Shown: positions 43,310 through 52,916 of the stretch, in pieces
How positions within the stretch are numbered: position 1 is the first letter of the stretch
How the letters are laid out: every line of letters begins with the position of its first letter
Source of the DNA: an uncultured Candidatus Binatia bacterium
GTDB lineage: Bacteria > Desulfobacterota > Binatia > UBA9968 > JAJDTQ01
Assembly: GCA_958295985.1 (NCBI GenBank)
Contig: OY282432.1
Coordinates: 2,699,001-2,763,000, forward strand
Direction: 5' to 3'
Length of the DNA: 64,000 nucleotides
Notes under the pieces: model-generated
Told to the model about the DNA's origin: nothing
The model's input: the letters and a program-made list of their open reading frames with translations, nothing else
Database searches by the model: none
Position numbers and translations under genes: made by a program

Positions 43310-43381
43310 ATGCAGACCGCAAAAGAATCCGCTCGTGAGGCCATCGACCGATTGCCCGATGGGAATGATTATCGATCCTGA
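43310..43381 (+). pseudogene. N-terminal fragment of a small antitoxin-like protein
   Basis: AAGGAGGAG followed by ATG and codons for MQTAKESAREAIDRLPDGND, then a premature TGA at codon 24. The peptide resembles the start of ~70-residue antitoxins (KExxRxxIDxLPDD...) that pair with ParE/RelE toxins. A ParE C-terminal fragment exists at 33.14 kb, on the other locus. It lies in the 130-bp gap between the 161-aa gene and the DUF262 gene. Confidence 0.4.
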
Positions 43382-43395
43382 AGGGAGAATCCGGC

Positions 43396-44529
43396 ATGCA
43401 AGAGGCGCGAAGTGACGATGCGATGGAAGCGCAACAATCGGGTGAGCCGATTGACAGCGAAGAAATCGAAGGTCTCGATCATGATGGAGGATCATGGGGT
43501 GACTATCCACTTGATGATCTGTTGATTCGACACGAGAATCGGACGATCCACGACGTCGTTCGGCGAATCGTTCAAAATACCTACGTTATGGATCCCGATT
43601 TCCAGCGGGAGTTCATTTGGTCGGAATACAAGCAGAGTAAGTTGATCGAGTCCGTCATAATGCGTATTCCTTTGCCGGTATTCTACATGGCGGAAGACGA
43701 TGAAGGACGGATGGTGGTGGTCGATGGTTTGCAGCGCCTCTCCACATTCCAGCGATTCGTCAAGAACGAATTGTCCTTGCGTCTTCCGGATCGTAGCGAA
43801 CTGAATGGCAGACGATTCTCGGAGTTGTCGTCCAAGCTTCAAAACCGGGTCGAAGATTGCAATCTCATTTTCTACATTATCGACTCGAAAGCACCGGAAC
43901 AGGCTCGCCTGGATATTTTCGAGAGGGTGAACAGTGGAGAGCCGCTCACCCGACAACAGATGCGCAACAGCCTGTTCATGGGACCGGCCACGCGTTTTCT
44001 CAAGAAGGAAGCGGGAACCGAGATTTTCGCTGCTGCAACAGGCGGTAGCTTGAACAAGAAGAAGATGCGGGATCGGGAACTGGTCAATCGGTTCTGCGCC
44101 TTTCAGATTCTCCCGCTTGTTGAGTATGACGGCGACATGGACAAATTCCTGGCCCAATGTTTGCGACGGATGAACAAGATGTCCGAAGACGATCTACGGC
44201 ATCTTGGTGAGGCATTCCGCAGGAGCCTGGCCAACAACTATGGGTTGTTCGGACGTCATTCTTTCAGAAAACATGCTCAGGAACAAGATCGTCGCGTTGT
44301 GCTCAACGCGTCTCTTTGGGATGTGATGTCTACGGGTCTGTCGCGGTACGCCCCGAAGCAGGTTGAATCGCACTACGAGGAAGTCCGTTCGGCTTTCTAT
44401 GATCTGTTGGAAAACGAGGACTTCAATACCGCGATTACCTATGGACCAAACGGTGCCAGGAAGGTGAGATATCGCTTCGAGACAACCCGTAAGATGCTGA
44501 AGGAGGTATTGGGTGCTTACACGGATTGA
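43396..44529 (+). CDS. DUF262 (GmrS-type/ParB-like) nuclease-family protein, cargo gene 1
   Basis: A 377-residue protein with the DUF262 core: DPDFQREFIWSEYKQSKLIESVIMRIPLPVFYM, then DGLQRLST (110-117), a variant of the DGQQR motif, and NSGEPLTRQQMRN. There is no DUF1524 HNH domain, so it is not a full GmrSD enzyme. DUF262 domains have a ParB/Srx-like fold with NTPase or nuclease activity in anti-phage systems. AAGGGAG lies before the ATG. It overlaps the next gene by 17 nt. It is the first gene of the cargo triad inside the Hma-like locus. Confidence 0.82.
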   Translation: MQEARSDDAMEAQQSGEPIDSEEIEGLDHDGGSWGDYPLDDLLIRHENRTIHDVVRRIVQNTYVMDPDFQREFIWSEYKQSKLIESVIMRIPLPVFYMAEDDEGRMVVVDGLQRLSTFQRFVKNELSLRLPDRSELNGRRFSELSSKLQNRVEDCNLIFYIIDSKAPEQARLDIFERVNSGEPLTRQQMRNSLFMGPATRFLKKEAGTEIFAAATGGSLNKKKMRDRELVNRFCAFQILPLVEYDGDMDKFLAQCLRRMNKMSEDDLRHLGEAFRRSLANNYGLFGRHSFRKHAQEQDRRVVLNASLWDVMSTGLSRYAPKQVESHYEEVRSAFYDLLENEDFNTAITYGPNGARKVRYRFETTRKMLKEVLGAYTD

Positions 44530-45655
44530 ACTTCGGCACTTCAAGTGCTTCTCGTTGCTGAAGTTGCCGCTCTGTCCGCTGACGCTGCTGTCCGGGGTCA
44601 ATGCATCGGGAAAGTCGTCGGTGTTGCAGGGACTCGTTCTGCTGCATCAAACGATCCGAGAGCATGAATGGTCAACGCGGCTGATGCTGAACGGCGCGGC
44701 CATTCGGCTCGGCACGGTGTCCGACGTGATCGATCAGGTTCATGGACGTCGTGATTGCGGGATCGCATTGCTGGACGAAGACACGGCTTACGAATGGGAA
44801 TTCACCGGCGAACGCGGCGAGATGTCCATGGCGGTTGAGCGTGTCCGTGTGGATGGAAGGGAAGAAGACAGGCCCAGGAGTCTTCGGCATCTGTTGCCGC
44901 CGGACCGCGCCGAAGCTTCGTTGGCCGCGCGACTGCGTGGGTTGACCTACCTGACGGCCGAGCGGTTGGGGCCGCGGGAGTCCTACGCCCTGGAGGACCC
45001 GCAGGTTGCGCCGGTGGTCGGCCCGGCGGGAGAGTACGCCGCGAGTGTCCTTTACTCTGGTCTGGATGTGCGTGTCCCGGACGGATTGATTATCCGGGAC
45101 ATACCCCCGACCCGCCTGCGCCAAGTCGAGGCGCGCATGGGCTGCTTCTTTCCCGGTTGCGGGCTGACCATCGACAAGACTCCCCAGACCAACGCCGTTA
45201 CGTTGGGGTTTCGGATGTCCCGCGATATGGATTTCCATCATCCCATTCATACCGGCTTCGGATTGACCCAGGTATTTCCTATTGTGGTGGGGGCCTTGTC
45301 CGCAAACCGGAACGATCTGTTGCTGATAGAGAACCCCGAGGTCCACCTTCACCCCGCCGGGCAGGGTATGATGGGCGAATTCATGGCTCAGGTCGCTTCT
45401 GCCGGTGTCCAGGTCGTGATCGAGACGCACAGCGACCACGTGCTGAACGGTATCCGACGAGCGGTCAAAGACCGGGTGTTACCACCCGAGAATGTTGCGG
45501 TACACTTTTTCCGGCCGCGGCAAGGAGATGATCCAGACAGCGTTCCGCAGGTGCAGAGTCCGAGTCTCGACGGTGAGGGCAACATCGACACTTGGCCGGT
45601 GGGGTTCTTCGACCAGTTCGACAAGGACATGAACTACTTCGCTGGTTGGAATTGA
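44513..45655 (+). CDS. DUF3696 SMC/ABC-type ATPase, cargo gene 2
   Basis: A 380-residue ATPase. Walker A is GVNASGKSS (28-36) after the N-terminal IELRHFKCF. The signature-like TGFGLTQVFPIVVGAL, Walker B DLLLIENPEVHLHP and switch VVIETHSDHVLN follow. It ends in the DUF3696 tail (DGEGNIDTWPVGFFDQFDKDMN). AAGGAGGT precedes GTG 44513. Such OLD/RecF-like ATPases typically pair with a nuclease, as PtuA pairs with PtuB. Here the partner may be the DUF262 protein or the unknown protein downstream. Confidence 0.84.
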   Translation: MLTRIELRHFKCFSLLKLPLCPLTLLSGVNASGKSSVLQGLVLLHQTIREHEWSTRLMLNGAAIRLGTVSDVIDQVHGRRDCGIALLDEDTAYEWEFTGERGEMSMAVERVRVDGREEDRPRSLRHLLPPDRAEASLAARLRGLTYLTAERLGPRESYALEDPQVAPVVGPAGEYAASVLYSGLDVRVPDGLIIRDIPPTRLRQVEARMGCFFPGCGLTIDKTPQTNAVTLGFRMSRDMDFHHPIHTGFGLTQVFPIVVGALSANRNDLLLIENPEVHLHPAGQGMMGEFMAQVASAGVQVVIETHSDHVLNGIRRAVKDRVLPPENVAVHFFRPRQGDDPDSVPQVQSPSLDGEGNIDTWPVGFFDQFDKDMNYFAGWN

Positions 45656-45656
45656 C

Positions 45657-46616
45657 GTGGACGTTTTCGTCAATGAGCTGTCAATCCACGGTCAATTTCC
45701 CGATGTGGCGACATTCCGCGTAGCTTTCGGCCAGTTGATGGCCATGCGCGCGGCTGCGGCGCGCTTCGGGCGCGAGGTGTATTGCGGTCGAGGTCTCCTG
45801 TCGGCGGAGGCAACTCCCGGGACTCCCTTGCTGCAGATCATTCAACGCCTTCCCGAGGCTACACGCAGGTCTGCATTGCAGTGGATGACGCGCGGCGGCC
45901 CGTTCTGGGACGACATCAGGCGGCATCGTCATGATGACTGGCTGGAAAGCCTGGGCAGAATCGTTACGGATTCCACGGTCGGGGAAGCGGCTTATCGCAG
46001 CCTGCACGGATTCACATGCAGCCTGATCAGCGTCACACCGTCGGATTGGGACTTGTCACCCGTAACGGTGACTTGGCGCAGGAACGACGCGGCCCTGGAC
46101 GACCGGGATACGGAACTCGAAAATTGGCGAGTCGCCACTGCACTGGAAGAATGGTTAGACGGCGCGCCGCTGCCCGTACAATCATGGGACCACCTGCAAG
46201 AGATCTCGACGCGTCGATTCGCCGGTCTGAGGTTCGGCGGCACCTGCTTCGATCCCCTCGCTGGCGTGCCGTTTGCCAAGAACGCGGCGGAACGTATTCT
46301 CTTTCTCTGCGATGTCCTGGATAGGCTCTCGCACGCGTTCGACGAATCCGGCGCACGCACACTGGACGGCCAACGCATGTACCAGGATTATTTCACCGGT
46401 GACAATGCGCTGTTCAGCGACTCGTCCGACACGGAAAAGCACAACTTCCGCAACCAGTTGACGTTTCCCCATCCCACCGATCCGGATAGTAGGTTGTTCT
46501 GCACTTGGCACGGCAAGGTGAGTCGCATGACGCTCCGGCTACACTACGCATGGTCAGGACAAGCCGGCGATCCGATCTATGTCGTATATGTCGGCCCGAA
46601 GATTACGCGACGCTGA
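45657..46616 (+). CDS. Uncharacterised protein, cargo gene 3
   Basis: A 319-residue soluble protein starting at GTG 45657, one base after the DUF3696 stop. The N-terminus alternates hydrophobic strands and helices (VFVNELSIHGQF...FGQLMAMRAAAARFGREVYCGRGLLS). A middle segment has WLESLGRIVTDSTVG, and the C-terminal part contains HNFRNQLTFPHP...FCTWHGKVSRMTLRLHYAW. The conserved-looking H-x-K and W-x-H could be functional, but I recognise no family. Tight coupling to the DUF262 and DUF3696 genes implies a three-gene system, possibly with this protein as effector. Confidence 0.7.
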   Translation: MDVFVNELSIHGQFPDVATFRVAFGQLMAMRAAAARFGREVYCGRGLLSAEATPGTPLLQIIQRLPEATRRSALQWMTRGGPFWDDIRRHRHDDWLESLGRIVTDSTVGEAAYRSLHGFTCSLISVTPSDWDLSPVTVTWRRNDAALDDRDTELENWRVATALEEWLDGAPLPVQSWDHLQEISTRRFAGLRFGGTCFDPLAGVPFAKNAAERILFLCDVLDRLSHAFDESGARTLDGQRMYQDYFTGDNALFSDSSDTEKHNFRNQLTFPHPTDPDSRLFCTWHGKVSRMTLRLHYAWSGQAGDPIYVVYVGPKITRR

Positions 46617-46646
46617 AGCGATGAAGCGGACTACGGAACGCATCAT

Positions 46647-49600
46647 ATGTCTGACACGCGGCTGATCGAGCGCTGGCTGCCGATCGCCGAGATCGGCATC
46701 GAGAGCATCCGCGAGCGGACGCCGATGACGCCGTTCCCTGCGCCGAACCGTCTCCACGTCTGGTGGGCGCGGCGTCCACTAGTGGCGTCGCGAGCCGCGG
46801 TGCTGGCGTCGCTGTTGCCGGAGGACGCGGACCGGAAGCGGTTCCTGCACGTGCTCGGGATTCACGGAGACCCGGTGGCAACTAGACGCAGAATCGATGC
46901 CGCGCGAAGGAAGGCTGAGCGTTTTGAAGGGCGGGCGTACAGCTACCCTCGTGCTTTCAGCCATGCGCCCGGTGGCGAAGGTAGGCATTGGTTGGCGGAA
47001 GCTCTGGGTAAGCAACTCGCCAAGCTTTCCATCCTTGATCCGACCGCCGGTGGTGGGAGCATTCCTTTCGAGGCGTCCAGGCTCGGTCTTGAAACCCTTG
47101 CGAATGACCTCAATCCAGTTGCGGCACTCGTCATGCGGGCCACGGCACAATGGCCGTCCAATTATGGGTACGCTCTCATACAAGAATTCCGACGGTTGGC
47201 GGCTGGTTTTGTCAAGTTCAGGGAAGAATTGCTGACGCAGTGGTTTCCAGTGGAAGCCAATGAAAACGCCATATCCACGAACTTCCTTTGGGCACGAACC
47301 GTCACCTGCCCGTACTGTGAAGGGCTGGTGCCCTTGTCGCCCAACTGGCGCCTCGCGCCCGACGGGACGGGCGTCCGTCTGAAGCCCGGTCTGGGTGACG
47401 GGCTAGGGTCGCCCGGCCGCGTGTGTTCGTTCGAGATCGTCGAGAGCGCAACGGAGCAATCGCCCGGCACGGTGGCGCACGGCGATGGGACCTGCCCGTT
47501 TCCCGACTGTGGGCGAGTCTTTGACGGCGACGCCATCAAGGCGCAGGCGCAAGCCGGGAGAATGGGCGATCAACTCTACGCCGTTGTATACAAGGAACGG
47601 GTGGAGTACGAGACGAAAACCGGACGGATTCGTGTGAAGTGGGTGCGCGGTTACCGGGCGCCGCGTCCCGAAGACGACAACAGCATCAAGGTCCGGGCGC
47701 GGCTCGACGAGAAGCTGCCGGAGTGGGACGCCTTCGACATCGTGCCGAGCGAGCGGTTTCCCGAAGAATCCAACGACGACCGGCCGATCCAGTACGGAAT
47801 GCCGCTCTGGCGCGACCTGTTCTCGCCCCGCCAGCTTCTCTGTCACGGAACGAGCGTGGAGGTGTTCCGGGAAATGCTCGATGCCGATCGGGCCGCGGGC
47901 CGGCTCGACGAGGTTCGGAAGGCTGCCTATGGGTATCTGGCACTTACCTTGGACAAGCTGCGCGATTACAATTCCCGGATGACCCGGTGGCATGTGAATC
48001 GCGAGGTCATGGTCAACACGTTCGATCGGCATGACTTCTCGTTCAAGTGGTCCTACGCCGAAATGGCTCCCCTGATCACGGGCCTCGGTTACGACTGGGC
48101 AATCGGGCAGACCGCCAAGTGCATCGACGAGCTCGTTGCCCTGATCCACCCGAACGCCCGGACCCCGGTCGCCGCTGCCGACTTGTTCGAGCAGGTCGGC
48201 GAGGAAGCCGCCGCTCATCCCCCTCCGCCTCCCCCGGTAACCGTCACCTGCAAGCCCGGCGACAGCCTCGACCACATTCGGGACGGCTCCATCGACGCGG
48301 TGGTGATGGACCCGCCGTACTACGACAACGTGATGTATGCGGAGCTGTCGGACTTCTTCTATGTGTGGCTGAAGCGTACCGCCGGGCACGTCTTCCCGGA
48401 GTTGTTCCGCCGCCAGCTTACGGACAAGGAGAACGAGGCGGTGGCCAATACGGCCAAGTTCCAGGGCGCGAAGGGTGCGCGGGCGCTGGCCGGGCAGGAC
48501 TATCAGGAGCGCATGGCGGCCATCTTCGCGGAATGCCGCCGGGTGTTGAAGCCCGACGGCATCATGACCCTCATGTTCACCCACAAGGCCACCGGCGCCT
48601 GGGACGCGCTCACCAAGGGGCTGATTGAGACGGGTTTCGTCATCACCGCCTCCTGGCCCATCAATACCGAGGCGGAAGGAAGCCTGCACATCAAGGACAA
48701 GGCCGCGGCCAACAGCACCATCTTCCTGGTGTGCCGCCCCCGCGCCGGCTCCAGCCGGCTTGATCCAGGTGAAGTCGGTCCGAGCGCTTCCATCGCGCCT
48801 TTCGAGGTGCGGGACGAACCGGCGCTCTACCGGCAGGCCGGGGAGGAGTCGGAGCTTTACTGGGAGGACGTGGAGCCGCGGGTGGCGGCCGCGGTGCGGG
48901 CGCGGGTCCGGGAGTTCCAGGAGGCGGGCATCGCCGGAGTCGATCTCTACCTCGCCTCGTTCGGGCCGGCGTTGGAGGAGTTCTCCCGCCACTGGCCGCT
49001 CAAGCGGGGCACGCCGCGTGAGCTTCCGGCAGAACGCCGCCGTCGGCGCCAGCAGGTGTTGTTCGAGGAGGCGTGGGACCCCTACGCGGCCACCCCGGAA
49101 GACGCCCTCGGCGTGGCCCGACGGGAGGTCAAGCGCTGGAGGCTGGAGCGGTTGACCCATCTCAAGGCCAACGCCGACCTCGATCCGGCCACGGCGTTCT
49201 TCGTCCTTGCCTGGGATGCGTTCAAGGCGCCCGCGTTCTCGTACGACGAGGCGCTCAGGCTGGCGCGCGCGGTGGGCGTCGATCTCGACGCCGAGGTGGT
49301 GGGCCGGCTCGCCGAGAAAAAGGGGAGCGATGTCCGGCTGTGGGACAGCGCGCGGCGGGCCGCCAAGGGCGCCCTCGGCCCGGCTGACGGCTCCCGCGGC
49401 ATGATCGACGCGATCCACCACGCCGCCAACACCGCACGCCTGCGCTCACTGCAAGTCGCCCGGGAGATGCTGGCCGGGACCGGGGTGGACTCGGACCCGC
49501 GTTTCTTCGCCTCCCTGGAGGCGGTGCTGGAGGTGCTGCCCCTCTCCCGCGCCTTCACGGGGATCGAGCTCACGGGCGAGACGGCGGCGTCGGGCAGCGA

Positions 49601-49700
49601 CTTCGAGACCCTCTACAACCTCTTCCGACTGGCGTACCGCGACCGCATCGACGAGCCGGAGCAGTTGAAATTGAAGCTGTGGCAGGACGGCAATCGCTGA
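46647..49700 (+). CDS. DUF1156 DNA methyltransferase (Hma-type methylase)
   Basis: A 1017-residue adenine-specific-type DNA methyltransferase. The DUF1156 N-terminus is LIERWLPIAEIGIESIRERTPMTPFPAPNRLHVWWARRP. The SAM motif is DPTAGGGS (131-138) with NDLNP downstream, and the catalytic DPPY is at 555-558. Between them are two Cys pairs (CPYCEGLV, CPFPDCG) likely to bind zinc. The long C-terminal ~270 residues are helical. It probably modifies host DNA for self-recognition; this is inferred from the family. It starts 30 bp after the cargo triad and ends 4 bp before the helicase. Its first 14 residues are duplicated as the remnant at 39.44 kb. Confidence 0.88.
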   Translation: MSDTRLIERWLPIAEIGIESIRERTPMTPFPAPNRLHVWWARRPLVASRAAVLASLLPEDADRKRFLHVLGIHGDPVATRRRIDAARRKAERFEGRAYSYPRAFSHAPGGEGRHWLAEALGKQLAKLSILDPTAGGGSIPFEASRLGLETLANDLNPVAALVMRATAQWPSNYGYALIQEFRRLAAGFVKFREELLTQWFPVEANENAISTNFLWARTVTCPYCEGLVPLSPNWRLAPDGTGVRLKPGLGDGLGSPGRVCSFEIVESATEQSPGTVAHGDGTCPFPDCGRVFDGDAIKAQAQAGRMGDQLYAVVYKERVEYETKTGRIRVKWVRGYRAPRPEDDNSIKVRARLDEKLPEWDAFDIVPSERFPEESNDDRPIQYGMPLWRDLFSPRQLLCHGTSVEVFREMLDADRAAGRLDEVRKAAYGYLALTLDKLRDYNSRMTRWHVNREVMVNTFDRHDFSFKWSYAEMAPLITGLGYDWAIGQTAKCIDELVALIHPNARTPVAAADLFEQVGEEAAAHPPPPPPVTVTCKPGDSLDHIRDGSIDAVVMDPPYYDNVMYAELSDFFYVWLKRTAGHVFPELFRRQLTDKENEAVANTAKFQGAKGARALAGQDYQERMAAIFAECRRVLKPDGIMTLMFTHKATGAWDALTKGLIETGFVITASWPINTEAEGSLHIKDKAAANSTIFLVCRPRAGSSRLDPGEVGPSASIAPFEVRDEPALYRQAGEESELYWEDVEPRVAAAVRARVREFQEAGIAGVDLYLASFGPALEEFSRHWPLKRGTPRELPAERRRRRQQVLFEEAWDPYAATPEDALGVARREVKRWRLERLTHLKANADLDPATAFFVLAWDAFKAPAFSYDEALRLARAVGVDLDAEVVGRLAEKKGSDVRLWDSARRAAKGALGPADGSRGMIDAIHHAANTARLRSLQVAREMLAGTGVDSDPRFFASLEAVLEVLPLSRAFTGIELTGETAASGSDFETLYNLFRLAYRDRIDEPEQLKLKLWQDGNR

Positions 49701-49704
49701 AATC

Positions 49705-52700
49705 ATGCTTCGGGACCGCAAATGGAAACTGAAGTACACGCCTGACGACGGCGATCTCGTCCGGCTCTTCTACGTCCCGGCCCTGGAAGAGGCTGAGCGC
49801 TACGACCGCCTGACCGGGTACTTCAACGCCGGCGCGCTCGCCCTGGCTGCGCGCGGCCTCGAAGGGCTGGTGCGCAACCGCGGGCGCATGCGCCTCATCG
49901 TCGGCTGCACCCTCGCGCAACCCGAGATCGAGGCCATCGAAAGGGGCGAGGACCTGCGCGTGCGGGTGGATCAACGTCTGGCCGACCTGCCCTTGGCGCC
50001 TCCGGACGCCGACGCCTCCGGCGCCCTCGAACTGCTGGCCTGGATGGTCGCCCGTGGTCATCTCGACGTGAAGGTGGCAGTGCCTTGCGACGCGAGCGGA
50101 AAGCCGGTGAGCAACGACGGCATCTTCCACGAGAAGGCCGGCATCGTCGAGGACCGCACCGGCGAGAGGATCGCCTGGAACGGTAGCCTGAACGAGACCG
50201 CGGCGGGCTGGCGCACCAACTGGGAGAGTATCAACGTCTATACGAGCTGGGGGCCGCAGCCCGAGCGGGTGGGGGCGGAGGAGACCAACTTCGCGCGCAT
50301 CTGGGCCAACCGCACCCCGCGTCTGTTCGTGCTCGATGTCCCGGATGCGGTGCGGCGCGACCTGCTGCGCTTCCTGCCCGCGGACGGTGCGTTGCCGGAA
50401 CGGTTGAAGGGAGTCGTGGAGGGGACGGCGAAGACGACGTCGGCCGGTCCGGTGCCCCGGTCGCCCGCGGTCTCCCCCTCCGACCTGCGAAGCCGGGTGT
50501 GGGCGTTCATCGGGTGCGCGCCGACCCTCCCCGGCGGCGAACGTGTCGGCGAGGCCACCGCCGCGGTCACGCCGTGGCCGCATCAGGTGCGCGCCTTCGA
50601 GCGCCTGTACGGGAACTGGCCGCCGAAGCTGCTGATCGCCGACGAGGTGGGGCTCGGCAAGACCATTCAGGCGGGACTGCTGTTGCGGCAGGCGTGGCTC
50701 GCGGGCCGCGCGCGGCGCATCCTCGTCCTGGCGCCCAAGGCAGTGCTCGGGCAGTGGCAGATCGAGCTGCGCGAGAAGCTCAACCTCAACTGGCCGATCT
50801 ACGACGGCCGCAAGTTCATCTGGTACCCCTCGCCTGCGTTGCGCGGCCGGCACGAGCGTGACTCCGACCGTCGTGCTTGGCATCAGGAGCCTGCGGTGAT
50901 CACGTCGGCCCACCTGATGCGGCGGCGTGACCGCGCCGAGGTCCTGCTGGCGGAAGCAGAGCCCTGGGACGTCGTGGTGCTCGACGAAGCGCACCATGCC
51001 CGGCGGCGCGGGGCGGGAAGCCAGAGCGAAGGCGGGCCGAACGCCCTGCTCCGGCTCATGCGCGGACTGAAGGATCGCACTCAGGGTCTGGTGCTGCTGA
51101 CCGCGACCCCCATGCAGGTGCATCCGGTGGAGATCTGGGACCTGCTGGATCTTCTGGGTCTGCCGCCCGAATGGACCGAGGAAGCATTTCTCCGCTTCTT
51201 CGACGATATGGAGCAGCCGAGTCCATCGCCCGAGGCCCTGGAGCGCATGGCGCGGTTGTTCCGGGCCGTGGAGTTCAGCTACGGCCCGGTGGCGATCGAG
51301 GACGCTCAACATCTCGCCAATCTGTCGCGCCTCAAGGCCAACAAGGTTCTCCGCGCATTGCGCGACGACGCCAGCATTCCGCGCCGGCAGTTGGAGACAC
51401 CGGAACGCCGCGCCGCGGTCCGGATCGTGCAGGCGCATACGCCGATCCGGCGTCTGGTCTCTCGACACACACGGGAGCTGTTGCGCCGTTACTTCAAGGC
51501 CGGAACGCTGACGACCCCCATCGCCGACCGCCGCGTCGAGGATTGCTTCATCAAGATGAGCGCCGGCGAACGCGCCCTCTATGAAGCGGTCGAGGACTAC
51601 ATCGCGGGAACCTATAATCAGGCGGCGGCGGCCGAGCGCAATGCCGTGGGCTTCGTCATGACGATCTATCGCCGCCGGCTGGCGAGCAGTTTCCGCGCGC
51701 TTGACAACACTCTTCAACGGCATTTGGAGGCCATTGCCGAAAACCGCGAGCTGATGTCGCTGGACGAGGACGCCCCCGACGACGAAACTCTGGATGAGGC
51801 ACCGGACGTGGATGAAATCATGGCCATGGAGCAGCAGGCGCTGGCCGCGGAGGAAGCCGATGATATTCGAAGCCTGCTCGGCGCCATCGGCCGCCTGCCC
51901 CCGGACAGCAAGCTCGCCAGTCTGAGGAAGACGCTGGGCGAGTTGCGCGGCGGCGGCTACCAGCAGATCATGGTGTTCACCCAATACACCGACACCATGG
52001 ACTTTCTACGCGAGGAACTCGGCAAGGATACCGACTTGCGATTGATGTGCTTTTCGGGTCGCGGCGGGGAGATCCCCGCCGCGGATGGCGCTTGGCGTCG
52101 GATCGACCGGGACGACGCCAAGCGCCGCTTTCGCGACGGCGAGGCAGACCTCCTGCTCTGCACCGACGCCGCGGCCGAGGGGCTGAACTTTCAGTTCTGC
52201 GGCGCGCTCGTCAATTACGACATGCCCTGGAACCCCCTGCGGGTGGAGCAGCGCATCGGACGGATCGACCGCCTCGGGCAGCAATATCAGGTTATCCGCA
52301 TCGTCAATCTGCACTATGATGGCACGGTCGAGACCGACGTCTACCGAGCGTTGCGCAAGCGCATCGGCCTGTTCGAGACGGTGGTAGGCCGCTTGCAGCC
52401 GATCCTTGCGCAACTGCCGCGCGCCATTGCCGACGCCGTGCTCTCGGGCCGCGAGCCAGAGCGCGCCAACGTTGTGGACGCCATCGAGCGGCAGGCGAGC
52501 GAAGCGGAGCGCGGCGGCTTCGACCTTGCCAGCGTGGTGGAGGGGGACGTCACCATGCCGGAACGGGCGCCGTCTCCGATCCTCATGGAAGACCTGGACC
52601 GTGTCATTTCCTCCCCGGACCTGATGCCTCCGGGAACCGAGGTCAAGCCGCTGGCGTCCCGCGAATACGGCCTGCTGACGCCGGGCATGCCGGAGCCCCT

Positions 52701-52869
52701 CCGGGTCACCACCGACCCCGCCTACTACGAGCAGCACGCCGACAGCGTGGAGCTCTGGTCGCCGGGCAACCCGTTGTTCAAGCCCCCGGAGTTCGTGGCC
52801 GTGGGGAAACAGGAGTTGCCAAAGACCGGGACCTTGCGGGAGATTCTGGATGAGGAAGGGAGTAGTTGA
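49705..52869 (+). CDS. SNF2-type helicase with N-terminal phospholipase-D-like domain (Hma-type helicase)
   Basis: A 1054-residue protein. Residues ~1-230 form a PLD-like domain with IFHEKAGIV (HxK) and AWNGSLNET. The SNF2/RapA-type motor follows: DEVGLGKT (313-320), DEAH (427-430), a long insert, FTQYTDTMDFL, LLCTDAAAEGLNFQFC and QRIGRIDRLGQ (849-859). It likely tracks along or cleaves invading DNA with the methylase and ATPase of this locus. It is the last gene of the locus, and border repeat R3 follows 22 bp after the stop. The similar DISARM DrmD helicase lacks the PLD domain, as far as I recall. Confidence 0.88.
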   Translation: MLRDRKWKLKYTPDDGDLVRLFYVPALEEAERYDRLTGYFNAGALALAARGLEGLVRNRGRMRLIVGCTLAQPEIEAIERGEDLRVRVDQRLADLPLAPPDADASGALELLAWMVARGHLDVKVAVPCDASGKPVSNDGIFHEKAGIVEDRTGERIAWNGSLNETAAGWRTNWESINVYTSWGPQPERVGAEETNFARIWANRTPRLFVLDVPDAVRRDLLRFLPADGALPERLKGVVEGTAKTTSAGPVPRSPAVSPSDLRSRVWAFIGCAPTLPGGERVGEATAAVTPWPHQVRAFERLYGNWPPKLLIADEVGLGKTIQAGLLLRQAWLAGRARRILVLAPKAVLGQWQIELREKLNLNWPIYDGRKFIWYPSPALRGRHERDSDRRAWHQEPAVITSAHLMRRRDRAEVLLAEAEPWDVVVLDEAHHARRRGAGSQSEGGPNALLRLMRGLKDRTQGLVLLTATPMQVHPVEIWDLLDLLGLPPEWTEEAFLRFFDDMEQPSPSPEALERMARLFRAVEFSYGPVAIEDAQHLANLSRLKANKVLRALRDDASIPRRQLETPERRAAVRIVQAHTPIRRLVSRHTRELLRRYFKAGTLTTPIADRRVEDCFIKMSAGERALYEAVEDYIAGTYNQAAAAERNAVGFVMTIYRRRLASSFRALDNTLQRHLEAIAENRELMSLDEDAPDDETLDEAPDVDEIMAMEQQALAAEEADDIRSLLGAIGRLPPDSKLASLRKTLGELRGGGYQQIMVFTQYTDTMDFLREELGKDTDLRLMCFSGRGGEIPAADGAWRRIDRDDAKRRFRDGEADLLLCTDAAAEGLNFQFCGALVNYDMPWNPLRVEQRIGRIDRLGQQYQVIRIVNLHYDGTVETDVYRALRKRIGLFETVVGRLQPILAQLPRAIADAVLSGREPERANVVDAIERQASEAERGGFDLASVVEGDVTMPERAPSPILMEDLDRVISSPDLMPPGTEVKPLASREYGLLTPGMPEPLRVTTDPAYYEQHADSVELWSPGNPLFKPPEFVAVGKQELPKTGTLREILDEEGSS

Positions 52870-52891
52870 GATGTACTATTATGGTGGGCAA

Positions 52892-52916
52892 GTGGGAATG
52901 CATGTGCCGCGCCAGG
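52892..52916. repeat. Right-border repeat R3, copy 2 (end of the intact locus)
   Basis: 25 nt starting GTGGGAATGCATGTGCCGCG. It differs from 39510-39534 at one position. It lies 22 bp after the helicase stop. The rest of 52917-53097 holds nothing I can identify. Confidence 0.8.

Noticed and set aside
49570..51984. 804-codon frame antisense to the PLD-helicase
   Set aside because: Shadow ORF; the helicase motifs on the plus strand are complete.
39733..52869. Interpretation of the locus as BREX or DISARM
   Set aside because: BREX needs PglZ and BrxC/PglX, and DISARM needs DrmA/DrmB. None is present, and the DUF499/DUF1156/PLD-helicase set fits the Hma layout better.
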